Part shown: positions 1 through 8,297 of the stretch, in pieces | Layout of the letters: each line of letters opens with the position of its first letter | How positions within the stretch are numbered: the stretch's first letter is position 1 | Program-made: the position numbers and the translations under genes | Notes under the pieces: model-generated | What the model saw: only the letters and a program-made list of their open reading frames with translations | The model's database searches: none | What the model was told of the DNA's origin: nothing | Assembly (NCBI RefSeq): GCF_000422745.1 | Contig: NZ_AUGQ01000020.1 | Coordinates: 1 to 35,771 of the forward strand | Length of the DNA stretch: 35,771 nucleotides | Reading direction: 5' to 3' | Origin: Microbacterium gubbeenense DSM 15944 | GTDB taxonomy: Bacteria; Actinomycetota; Actinomycetes; Actinomycetales; Microbacteriaceae

Positions 1-117
1 GATTACGACTTGATGGAACAGATCGCCGACGCGATCGATGACTGCGGCACGGACCAGGAAGAGCTGTTGACCACGTTCGCTTCCCAGGTCGCGGGCCTGC
101 CGATCTTCGCCGGATAA
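1..117 (+). CDS. C-terminal end of an unidentified protein (partial)
   Basis: An open frame enters from the left edge and ends at TAA 115-117, giving the last 38 residues (DYDLMEQIADAIDDCG... ending LPIFAG). The segment is acidic and looks helical. It ends 20 bp before the GH-E toxin gene on the same strand, so the two are probably co-transcribed. In a T7SS toxin region it could be a partner or immunity protein of a preceding toxin, but nothing in these 38 residues identifies a family. Confidence 0.6.
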   Translation, partial: DYDLMEQIADAIDDCGTDQEELLTTFASQVAGLPIFAG

Positions 118-137
118 CCCAAGAGGGGGCCACACGT

Positions 138-794
138 ATGTCGGGTGCACTCAGACGCAACGGGGACGAGATCCTCGACGCCCTCGATAACGCCGTCATC
201 AAGATGCGACGCGCGTTCAAAGAACGCTCCGAGACCCAGTCGACACACATCCGGCGCACCACGAGCGATAACCGCGACTTCGACGGATCCCACACTGACA
301 GCAACCCCGGCACCGGGCCGGGCGACCACCACGGCCCCACCGGCAACGGCGGACGCGGTCGAAAGACCCGGCTACCGCGCCGCGGTGAGCCCGGAAGCTA
401 CGGATACGACGACAAGGGCAAGCGCCTCCCGTACGCCAACAGCCGACCGAAGTACGACAAGAACCAGGTTCGCGACGTCTTCAATAACACCAACGCCTCT
501 CAGCGCAGGCGGCCACCGCGCGATCAGAATGGCGACCGCCTGGATCCGCCCGGTGAGAACCAGGTGTGGGTGAACAGGCAGGACGGCACGTGGGACCTTG
601 TCACGTGGACTCCTGGACAACGGCGCCGCGACCTCTGGGACATGGGGCACCTGCCGAGGCGCAAGTACAGTGACCTCCGTGATCAGTACCTCAACGGCGA
701 GATCTCAAAGGAGGAGTTCCTCAGCCGCTATCGAAATCCGAGGAACTACTTCGCAGAAGATCCGGGGCGCAACCGTTCTCACATGGACGAGTAG
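138..794 (+). CDS. T7SS-associated polymorphic toxin, GH-E family (HNH/EndoVII) nuclease domain
   Basis: This 218-residue protein is a predicted nuclease toxin. Residues 5-30 form a short helical segment (RRNGDEILDALDNAVIKMRR) that recurs in the toxin at 10578-11288. Residues 40-85 are a Gly/Pro/Thr/Arg-rich linker. The C-terminal third carries the pattern I recognise for GH-E nucleases: WDMGH (167-171), a short helical stretch with EEFL (192-195), RNPRNY (199-204) and a final NRSH (212-215). Known members are HNH/Endonuclease VII-fold toxins at the C-termini of polymorphic toxins. There is no signal peptide and no WXG or LXG domain, so export through the neighbouring T7SS is inferred. The ATG at 138 follows AAGAGGGGG (121-129) and directly precedes the shared helix. 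The next gene is its likely immunity protein. Confidence 0.8.
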   Translation: MSGALRRNGDEILDALDNAVIKMRRAFKERSETQSTHIRRTTSDNRDFDGSHTDSNPGTGPGDHHGPTGNGGRGRKTRLPRRGEPGSYGYDDKGKRLPYANSRPKYDKNQVRDVFNNTNASQRRRPPRDQNGDRLDPPGENQVWVNRQDGTWDLVTWTPGQRRRDLWDMGHLPRRKYSDLRDQYLNGEISKEEFLSRYRNPRNYFAEDPGRNRSHMDE

Positions 795-841
795 GTGCGT
801 GAGAGCATGGACGAGACGAAGCGTCGCAACGAGGGAGCCCT

Positions 842-1396
842 ATGACGAACCCCATCCTGCTGGCAGAAGAGGCCGACGAGCAGGAATTCTTCGCCGCATA
901 CGATCCTTCGGTGACTCCGATGTATCAGTCCGACGCTGTCGGGGAAACGGTCCTCTTCGGCTCGGTCTTCAACCCTGACCCCGATGCTCGCGCTGCGATC
1001 ACGAATCGGCTGTTGGACGACGGTGCTGATCCGAGCGTCGTGACTCGCAGCGGCACAACGGTTCTGCACGTTCTCCTGACGAATCCCGACCTCGAGCCGG
1101 AGAGCGACGCGCATCTGCTGCGACGCCTCCTCGCTGGAGGGGCGCCGATCAATCGCGTCGATTCGAAACGCGGCGCCCCGCTCGCCATTCTGTTCGACAA
1201 CTACACGCTCGAGGATGACGAGGCGGAGCCGCTGTACGAGGCATTCTTCGAACGCCCCGATCTCGACCTCGAGGCTCGGGGGAACATGGGGCTGAGGACC
1301 GTGCGCGAATCGATCGAGATGGCGGCAGAGAAGCGCCCGATCCCGTACCGGATGATGATCGACTACGACAAGCGGAAGAACGACGTCGATGAGTGA
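842..1396 (+). CDS. ankyrin-repeat-like immunity protein for the GH-E toxin
   Basis: This 184-residue acidic, soluble protein has no signal or membrane segment. Its middle contains ankyrin-like units: LLDDGADPSVVTRSGTTVLH (about residues 58-77) followed by LLRRLLAGGAPINRVDSKRG (about 93-112), with the GA.P and TVLH positions typical of the repeat. Ankyrin-repeat proteins are a recurring class of cytoplasmic immunity proteins beside nuclease toxins. Its place 47 bp after the GH-E toxin supports the role of binding and neutralising that toxin in the producing cell. The start at 842 has GAGGGAG at 831-837. Its stop overlaps the next gene by 8 nt, so the two are translationally coupled. The immunity role is inferred from context and fold. 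Confidence 0.7.
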   Translation: MTNPILLAEEADEQEFFAAYDPSVTPMYQSDAVGETVLFGSVFNPDPDARAAITNRLLDDGADPSVVTRSGTTVLHVLLTNPDLEPESDAHLLRRLLAGGAPINRVDSKRGAPLAILFDNYTLEDDEAEPLYEAFFERPDLDLEARGNMGLRTVRESIEMAAEKRPIPYRMMIDYDKRKNDVDE

Positions 1397-1775
1397 GGCC
1401 ACCGAATTCATCCCCGATGCAGGCGCGTGCCTCACAACGAAGAGCGTGCTGGACGGCACAGGACGCGTGCGCTGGATGGTGCGCGACGAATCGACGGGCC
1501 CTGCGGACAACGGGTGGCGCATCTTCTCCGACATCGACACGGAAGAAGAGCTTGCGGACGCGTCCAACTTCCAGATCGCCGATTACAACGATCTCTGCGC
1601 GATCGAGCCGGCACTGATCGGCATCTGGGACTTCGCGGTCGGATCGGATCTTCAGATCGTTGATGAGGGTGACGGAATCCGCATCTTCGATACGCGATCC
1701 GGTCGGGAGATACCGCCGGAGAACTTCTACGTTCCTCGCCGTCATCGAGCCGGGCTCGGGTCCGCGGAAGACTGA
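1389..1775 (+). CDS. DUF2185-type protein, probable second immunity protein
   Basis: This 128-residue protein carries the features I associate with DUF2185 (Imm33-like) proteins: ACLTTKSVL (13-21), a WMVRDE strand, the central DNGWRIFSD (40-48), then ASNFQIADYNDLCAIEPALIG. Proteins of this type occur as immunity or accessory proteins in polymorphic toxin loci and as orphan genes. The ATG at 1389 lies inside the 3' end of the ankyrin gene (8-nt overlap). It could protect against a toxin no longer present here, or assist immunity to the GH-E toxin. It is convergent with the lipoprotein gene ending at 1848, with 72 bp between them and no clear hairpin. The family match is made by eye. Confidence 0.65.
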   Translation: MSEATEFIPDAGACLTTKSVLDGTGRVRWMVRDESTGPADNGWRIFSDIDTEEELADASNFQIADYNDLCAIEPALIGIWDFAVGSDLQIVDEGDGIRIFDTRSGREIPPENFYVPRRHRAGLGSAED

Positions 1776-1847
1776 GCTCCGCGCTCACTGCGCTGCGTGG
1801 CACGCACCGTCGCGCGCATCTCCTGAGGCCGACGTCGAACGGACCGC

Positions 1848-3566
1848 TCACCCCGCGGCGGGCGGGCCGGCACCCTCGGGCACCCACTCGAGCGGATCCG
1901 ATGCGAGCGCGCCGTGCCGGCCTGGCGCGCCCTGCACCGTCTCGACGTCGCGGCTCGCGACGATCACGACCGGATCCGCCGCGATCGGCACGGCGACGCG
2001 CTGCGAGACGATGTCGGTCTCGATCGCGACGCGCACGTCGCGACGCTCGTACGGATCCGTGACCGTCCCGAGGCGCTCGATGAGCGCGTCGCGTTCCTTG
2101 CTCGTCGCGTGCGTCGGGTTGCCGTCGCCGGCCCCCCACTGCCGCGCGATGTCCGCGGGCGTCTCGGGCACGTCGATCGTCGTGAGCACGGCGTCATACG
2201 CCCCGCCGACCGCGATGACCTCCTCCGGAGAAGCGTTGCCGCAGTCCCGCGCGGTCCAGCCGCCCTCGTCGAGCGCATCGCTCATGGTCTCGAACGCGCT
2301 CCGCGCGAACGCTGAATCGGTGTCGTAGAGAATGCAGACGACCGTGTTCTCGGGCACCCCCGCCGATTTCCGCATCGCCGCCGGGTCCTGCGCCAGTTCC
2401 AGCTGCTTCTCGAGCCCGCCGTCTTCGACCGCGATCTCGTACCCGTTGTCGCCCGGCGCGAGCGTCATGGCGGAGATCGGCTCGTACGCCTCGGTCCAGT
2501 CCCCCGCGGCGGCCGCGATGATGTCGGAGCGCGGGATCGTGCGCAGGAACGCCGTGCGCGCTTCGATGTCCTGCAGCGGCCAGGTGTCGGCCCGCGCGAG
2601 GAGCGTCCATATCCTGCCGCTGCCGACCGTAGCCATGCCGTAGTCGTCGCGCTCGAGGTCTCGCACCTGCACGAAGTCGGCCTGAGAAACGGGCAGCTGC
2701 GCGACGTCGTACTCGTCGCCGATGTGGTCGATGACGTCGGTCGACCGGTCCTGACGGAACACGATGCGCTCGAACGCGCCCGCCACCTCGCCCTGGAACT
2801 CGCGGTTCGCGACGAGCGTCACGACCTGATCCCCCGCCTCGGCGTCTCCGTCGATGCGCTCGACGACATACGGGCCGCTCGCGAGCCGTCTGTCCTCGCC
2901 CACGGGCGACCGCGCCGACACCTCGAACGCGCTGTTGAACGCCGAGGCGATCTCGTCGAGATCACCGTTATCGACCGCCTGGATCACCGCCTGCTTCGCG
3001 GCCATCGGGTCATCGATTCCGAACGCGATCCGGCCGACGACGTGCGCCGGGGCGACGACCTGCAGCGCGGTCTGCCAATCGGCCACCGTGCCGTCGAAGG
3101 TCACGTCGATGCTGCGCTCGAACTCGTCGTACGTCGGCGTCCGGCTTCCGACGAGGCCCGACGAGGCAATCTCGAAACCGTCGTCGCCGGGGTGCGCACC
3201 GGCAGCCCACGCGAGCATCAGATCCGCGCTGTCGAGCGGGATCCCGTCGGACCAGCTCGGCTGTTCGAGGTCGTAGCGCACGGTCATCGCACTGTCTGAT
3301 TCATCGAGGATCTTCACGCGCCCGAAGCTGCGATCCTCGACGACGGTGCCCTGGTCGAGGCGCGCGAACTGCGCATGCGTCAGCTGCGAGACGTCATCAT
3401 CGCCCGTCGACACCGGAGACCCGACCGAGGTCAGCGCCCCGCGCCAGGCCACGTCGACCGACGAGTCTTCAATCACCGAGCTCGGCAGCGGAGCCCCGCC
3501 GCACGCCGACAGCACGAGCACCGCCGCGGCGGCGGCGAGGACCGACAGCGCACGACGAGTCGTCAT
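1848..3566 (-). CDS. SBP family 5-type lipoprotein encoded in the T7SS operon
   Basis: This 572-residue protein begins with a lipoprotein signal (MTTRRALSV, an Ala/Val-rich core, lipobox LSAC with Cys22) and should be anchored outside the membrane. Its body resembles family 5 (peptide/nickel) ABC solute-binding proteins: WSDGIPLDSADLMLAW (about 105-120), LASGPYVVERID before a strand ending ANREF, and IVFRQD, the usual markers of that fold. No ABC permease or ATPase gene for it is nearby. Instead its ATG overlaps the EccC-type stop codon (ATGA, 3566-3563), so it is translated together with the secretion ATPase. It may act as an extracytoplasmic accessory factor of the secretion system, or be a solute receptor captured by the operon. 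The fold call is fairly firm, the role open. Confidence 0.75.
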   Translation of the reverse strand: MTTRRALSVLAAAAAVLVLSACGGAPLPSSVIEDSSVDVAWRGALTSVGSPVSTGDDDVSQLTHAQFARLDQGTVVEDRSFGRVKILDESDSAMTVRYDLEQPSWSDGIPLDSADLMLAWAAGAHPGDDGFEIASSGLVGSRTPTYDEFERSIDVTFDGTVADWQTALQVVAPAHVVGRIAFGIDDPMAAKQAVIQAVDNGDLDEIASAFNSAFEVSARSPVGEDRRLASGPYVVERIDGDAEAGDQVVTLVANREFQGEVAGAFERIVFRQDRSTDVIDHIGDEYDVAQLPVSQADFVQVRDLERDDYGMATVGSGRIWTLLARADTWPLQDIEARTAFLRTIPRSDIIAAAAGDWTEAYEPISAMTLAPGDNGYEIAVEDGGLEKQLELAQDPAAMRKSAGVPENTVVCILYDTDSAFARSAFETMSDALDEGGWTARDCGNASPEEVIAVGGAYDAVLTTIDVPETPADIARQWGAGDGNPTHATSKERDALIERLGTVTDPYERRDVRVAIETDIVSQRVAVPIAADPVVIVASRDVETVQGAPGRHGALASDPLEWVPEGAGPPAAG

Positions 3567-6500
3567 TCGGCGTCCTTCGCCTTCGCGGCGTCGAGCCGAG
3601 CCTGCCGCCGCGCCCGTCGCGCCGCGCGGGCCTCCTCCTCGCTCATGTCCGCCGTCGGATCAGGTCCGGCCGCCGCGCGCGCCTCGCGACGCGCGCGCCT
3701 GGCAGCCCGCTCGTCCTCGGGGCTCAGCGGCGCACCGGGCTCGGGTGCGGGCTTCTCCGGGAATCGGAACGGCTCCGCGGGGCCCGCGGGCTTGGTGTCA
3801 TGGGCGATCGGCATCTGCGTGAGCACCGCGCGACCGGCCTGCACGAACATACCGCGCCCCTCCGGGAACTCCGCGCGCTTGATGCGCCCGAACGGCACCT
3901 TGAACAGGCTGTCGCCGTCCATCCCATCAGGTTTGAGCGCGATGCCCTGGCGACCCGACTTCCACAGCCCCATGACGCCGGATCCGCCCGTCGCGCGCGA
4001 CACGTCGACGTCGCCGAGCAGGAGGTGATCGCTCTCCTTGAGCGCCGTCAGCATCGCCCGCATCGGGCGATCCGCGGCGCCGTCGGCCAGGTGCGGCATG
4101 TCCTCGCAGACGATGAGGATGCGTCTCGTGAACGACTCGTCGGCGAGGAGATCGGTCAGCTGCGTCGCGAGGGCCGCCTCCTCGTCGCCCCTCGTCGCGC
4201 TCTGCGCCCAGTCGCGGAAGTCCGCGAGCTCGCTGCGGCGCGTGCCGAAGTGGAACATCACGATGTTCGGATCGAACCGCTCGAGCGCGATGATCAGCGA
4301 CTTCATCGCGTTCGTCTTGCCCGATGACGGCGGGCCCGCGATCATGAACGACCCGACCGGATCGAACCCGCGCGGCTCGAGCGTGTCGTCGGCGACGCCG
4401 AACACCGGCTGCCCGTCGACCATGTCGGGCATGTCGCGGATGTCGACATCGGTCGGGAGCGATCCGACGCCGGGGGCCTGCCGGACGCCCTGTTCGCGCA
4501 GCTTCTCGGCGAGCCGGGTGATGGCCTTCGCCTGCTCCGCGGTGTTCGACGTGCCGCCGGGCACCGCGACCTGCATCTCGTTCTTGTCGATGACCGCGCG
4601 GCCCGGAGCCGACTGGTCGTCGAGCACGTCCTTCGGGGCGCCCATCATCACGTACGAGCTCGGGTCCGCGAGGCGCATGATGATCCGGCGGGTGATGTTC
4701 GACGCGACCGCGGTCGGCACCGCGCCGGCGCGATCCGCCGTGATCACCGCGTGCACGCCGAGCGGGCGGCCCTCGCTGAGCACCCGCAGGAACCCGCGGT
4801 AGAACGGCGTGCGCACCGACGTCGAGTCCCATTCCTTCTTGAACTCGGCGAAGTTGTCGATCAGTAGCACGATGCGCGGCAGTGCGGGATCCACGAGGTC
4901 GCGGTACTCGCTCAGGGTCGACGCGCGCGCCGCCGCGAACGCGGCCGCACGCCGGTCGAGCTCGGCCATGAGCGTCGACAGCAGTCGCTGCACGCGCTCG
5001 GCGTCGTCGCCCGAAACGATGGCTCCGACGTGCGGCAGCTCCTCGAGCACACCGAGCGCGCCCGAGGCGAAGTCGAGCCCGTACACCTCGGCGGATCCGA
5101 GCTCGGGCTGCGTGCCGACCGCCGTCGCGATCGTCTTCAGCAGACTCGACTTGCCGGAGCCCGACGTGCCGAACACGGCGAGCGAACCGTCGTGATCCGG
5201 GCGGAAGTACGCCGCCATCTGCTGCTGGCGTTCGGGGACGTCCACGAGACCCAGCACGATCTCGGTGTCTCCGCGCCCCTCGAGGCTCATCAGGTCGATC
5301 GCGGTCGGCAGCTCGTCGAGCCACGGTCGACGCGGGATCGGAAGCCCCGCGCGCTCCGCCGCATCGACGATCGTGCGCACGATGCGCATCTGGTCGGTCG
5401 GGCCGAGGTCCTCGTCGTGCACGTCGATGTCGGCGGGGCCGTCCGGCTCCCACGGCATGACGGATCCGAAGCGAAGCTGCGCGACCGCGACGTCGGCGTC
5501 GGTCGATGTCTCATCGCGGGTCCACCCTCCCGCGTACGCCGACTGGAACGGCGTCAGGCGACCCGGCCCCGTCTTGGCGATGCCTCGTCCGGGGATCGAC
5601 GGCGGGAACGTGGCGGCGACCGTGTCATCGACGACGTCGCGCGAGTCGCCCTCATCGGCCATCCGCAGCGCCACGCGCAGGTTCGTATTGGCGCGCAGGT
5701 TCTCCTTGATGACGCCCGCCGGGCGCTGCGTCGCCATGATGAGGTGGATGCCGAGCGAGCGACCGCGCTGGGCGATGTCGACGACGCCGTCGACGAACTC
5801 CGGCACCTCTCCGGCGAGCGCCGCGAACTCGTCGATGACGAGCACGAGCGCGGGCGGGGTCTCGGGATCCTGCCGCTTCTCGAGCTCGATCAGGTCCTTG
5901 ACGCCCTTGCGGTTGAACAGGTGCTCGCGGTGATGCAGCTCGGCACGCAGGCTCGTGAGCGCCCGGTGCACGAGGTGCGGGCTGAGGTCGGTCACGATGC
6001 CGACGCAGTGCGGCAGGTCGACGCAGTCCGCGAACGCGGATCCGCCCTTGTAGTCGACGAAGAGGAAGGTGACGCGATCCGGGCTGTGCGCGCTCGCCAT
6101 GCCGAGCACCCACGCCTGCAGGAACTCCGACTTTCCGGCGCCGGTCGTGCCGCCGACGAGCGCGTGCGGACCCTGCCCGCGCAGGTCGAGCGTCATCGCC
6201 CCGCTCGCGCCCTGCCCGACGATGGCCCGCAGGTCGCCGGCGCGCTTCAGCCGCGGGCGCGGGGTGTCGTTGCGGTCGATGATCGTGTTGTTCTGCCGCC
6301 AGCGCTCGATGATCGCGTCCGGCTCCTCGGCGACCTCGGAGCCGACGAGCGAGAGGAAGCCGACGGAATGAGGAATGTCCGAGTCGTCGTCGATGACGAT
6401 CGACGCGTCGACGACGGGGGCCAAACGCCGCGCGAGCATGCTCATGTAGGTGTTGGAGACGCCCTCGACCACGGCGTGCTCGTAGCGCTCGCCCGACCGC

Positions 6501-8284
6501 ACGAGGTTGATTGTGGCGTCCTCGAGGCCGCGCTCCACGTCGATGAAGCTGCGGCAGACCGCCGGCAGAGCCGCGGGGGTGGGCGCGACGAAAACGGCGT
6601 GCACACCGACGTTCGCGCCCGATTCGAGCACCTGGATCAGCCGCGCGCGATCGACGGGGGCATCGTCCGTGACGATGACGATCACCGAGACGCTCTTGGG
6701 CGGCGTGCGCTGCGATGCGGCCCGGCTCACGTTGGTGCCGAACAGCATCGGGGTCCACTCTTCGTCCAACGGGCCGCGGGGCTCACGATCGGGTTCGAGT
6801 CGAGCGACGTACTCTTCGAGCGATGCGAGCAGCGCCGTGGCCGCCGGTGCGGAATCGACGAGCGGGAGGTCGGCGAACGGGCTCGTCTCGCTCGACGTGT
6901 GGGGCAGCCACTTCAGCCACTCGAGCTGCGGCACCCATTCGGATCCGGCGAACGCGACCGTCACGACCTCGTTGGGCGCGTGCATGCCGAACAGTTGCAC
7001 CGCGAGGCCGCGCATGGCGTCCGCGGCGGTCGTCGAGGGCCCGGCCACGCCGATGGATCCCGCGTCGGTGAGAGTTTCGAGCACCGGCACGTCGTGCACG
7101 TAGCGGTAGCGCTCGCGCAGCCGGTCGACGCGCGCGATGTACTCGGGCAGGCCCTGCTGGTCGTCCGCCTCGCGGACCGAACTGCGGGAGAGCGCCGTCG
7201 AGGTGCCGAGACGCAGGGCGAGGAAGTTCCAGTGCTCCGGTCTCCTCGTCCAGAGCAGCGGTCCGAGCTGCATCGCCTGATCGAACACGTCGGCGACCGC
7301 CGGCACCTCCTCGTTGCGCGCGCGCTCTTCCTCGGGCTTGGCGAGGTAGAACTCCTCTTCGAGGGTCTCGAACTGCCTCTCGAACAGCATCACGTCGTGG
7401 TTGCGCTTGTTCTTCTGCTGCATGCGCTGATTGATGAAGTTTCCGAACGCCATGAGCGGCGTCATCACGAGCAGCAGCAGCGTTCGCGGGCGCTCCGTCA
7501 TCAGGTACATCGCGCCCGCCATGATGATGGGGGCGACGAGCATGATCCAGGGGAACAGCTTCTGCGTCACCTCGGTCGGCATTCGCGGGGGTAGCTTCTC
7601 CTCGCCCGGGTAGCGCACTTCGACGCGCGGGCTGCGGTTGAACTGCAGGTCGCCTCCGCGCTCGAGGACCGGATCCTCCGAGGCCGCATCGACGTCGGCC
7701 GAGTAGAACAGCACGAACGTCGTCGCGCCGATCACGAACTGCTGCCCCGGCTCGATGCGCGCCCGCGTGACGGTCTCGCCGTCGACCCGCACGCCGTTAG
7801 CCGAGTTGAGGTCGGCGATCTCGATGAAGCTCGACACCTCGAGCCGCGCGTGCCGCTTCGAGACCGAGGCGTCGGGCAGCACGATGTCGTTTCCGGCGGT
7901 GCGGCCCACGAACGAGTGCCCGCGGGCAACGGGGAAGTCGCGCCCCGCGAACGGCCCTTCGACCGCGCGCAGGACCGCGATCGTACGGCGGCCGTCGACG
8001 GCGGTCAGGCCCTCGGGACCGAGGTTGTGCACCGCGACCGCGAAGCCGGAGCCGATCGGCGCCTCGCTCAGCGGCACGTCGGGCTGCAGCGGCTCCATCC
8101 GCTCGGCGGTCGGCGCGGCGACCGCGAGCGTGAGCACGTCGCCGTCCTCGACCTTCGTCGAGTGCGCGGGTTCTGTCTCGGCGATGCGCCGCGCGACGTC
8201 GCCGGCCGTGGCCAGCGAGTCCGCCGTCACGACGATGTCGACGACGTCGGCGCCGACGCGATGCAGGGTGAGCTTGACCTTCAC
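3563..8284 (-). CDS. type VII secretion ATPase, EccC/EssC-like, with N-terminal FHA domain
   Basis: This 1573-residue protein is the motor of a type VII secretion system. Residues 1-60 look like an ubiquitin-like fold. An FHA domain spans about 105-195 (VGRTAGND, SVSKRHARLEV, LNSANGV). Two membrane segments lie near 245-262 and 267-285. Three FtsK/SpoIIIE-type ATPase modules follow: GGTTGAGKSE (711-720) with VLVIDEFAAL (813-822); GTSGSGKSS (1039-1047) with VLLIDNFAE, where Asn replaces the catalytic Glu; and GPPSSGKT (1317-1324) with a weak ILIVCEDM. Only the first module looks fully competent, as is usual for EccC. The tail is Ala/Arg/Glu-rich. Having an FHA domain and three ATPase modules in one chain is closer to EssC of Firmicutes than to split mycobacterial EccCa/EccCb. 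The start is GTG at 8284, 13 bp after the RDD gene. Confidence 0.92.
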   Translation of the reverse strand: MKVKLTLHRVGADVVDIVVTADSLATAGDVARRIAETEPAHSTKVEDGDVLTLAVAAPTAERMEPLQPDVPLSEAPIGSGFAVAVHNLGPEGLTAVDGRRTIAVLRAVEGPFAGRDFPVARGHSFVGRTAGNDIVLPDASVSKRHARLEVSSFIEIADLNSANGVRVDGETVTRARIEPGQQFVIGATTFVLFYSADVDAASEDPVLERGGDLQFNRSPRVEVRYPGEEKLPPRMPTEVTQKLFPWIMLVAPIIMAGAMYLMTERPRTLLLLVMTPLMAFGNFINQRMQQKNKRNHDVMLFERQFETLEEEFYLAKPEEERARNEEVPAVADVFDQAMQLGPLLWTRRPEHWNFLALRLGTSTALSRSSVREADDQQGLPEYIARVDRLRERYRYVHDVPVLETLTDAGSIGVAGPSTTAADAMRGLAVQLFGMHAPNEVVTVAFAGSEWVPQLEWLKWLPHTSSETSPFADLPLVDSAPAATALLASLEEYVARLEPDREPRGPLDEEWTPMLFGTNVSRAASQRTPPKSVSVIVIVTDDAPVDRARLIQVLESGANVGVHAVFVAPTPAALPAVCRSFIDVERGLEDATINLVRSGERYEHAVVEGVSNTYMSMLARRLAPVVDASIVIDDDSDIPHSVGFLSLVGSEVAEEPDAIIERWRQNNTIIDRNDTPRPRLKRAGDLRAIVGQGASGAMTLDLRGQGPHALVGGTTGAGKSEFLQAWVLGMASAHSPDRVTFLFVDYKGGSAFADCVDLPHCVGIVTDLSPHLVHRALTSLRAELHHREHLFNRKGVKDLIELEKRQDPETPPALVLVIDEFAALAGEVPEFVDGVVDIAQRGRSLGIHLIMATQRPAGVIKENLRANTNLRVALRMADEGDSRDVVDDTVAATFPPSIPGRGIAKTGPGRLTPFQSAYAGGWTRDETSTDADVAVAQLRFGSVMPWEPDGPADIDVHDEDLGPTDQMRIVRTIVDAAERAGLPIPRRPWLDELPTAIDLMSLEGRGDTEIVLGLVDVPERQQQMAAYFRPDHDGSLAVFGTSGSGKSSLLKTIATAVGTQPELGSAEVYGLDFASGALGVLEELPHVGAIVSGDDAERVQRLLSTLMAELDRRAAAFAAARASTLSEYRDLVDPALPRIVLLIDNFAEFKKEWDSTSVRTPFYRGFLRVLSEGRPLGVHAVITADRAGAVPTAVASNITRRIIMRLADPSSYVMMGAPKDVLDDQSAPGRAVIDKNEMQVAVPGGTSNTAEQAKAITRLAEKLREQGVRQAPGVGSLPTDVDIRDMPDMVDGQPVFGVADDTLEPRGFDPVGSFMIAGPPSSGKTNAMKSLIIALERFDPNIVMFHFGTRRSELADFRDWAQSATRGDEEAALATQLTDLLADESFTRRILIVCEDMPHLADGAADRPMRAMLTALKESDHLLLGDVDVSRATGGSGVMGLWKSGRQGIALKPDGMDGDSLFKVPFGRIKRAEFPEGRGMFVQAGRAVLTQMPIAHDTKPAGPAEPFRFPEKPAPEPGAPLSPEDERAARRARREARAAAGPDPTADMSEEEARAARRARRQARLDAAKAKDAE

Positions 8285-8297
8285 GGGAGCATGCCAA

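Noticed and set aside
5030..7594. An 854-codon open frame on the plus strand opposite the EccC-type gene
   Set aside because: Its composition is antisense-like (Arg, Val, Asp, His in repeated short patterns) and the minus-strand frame has clear ATPase motifs along the same length.
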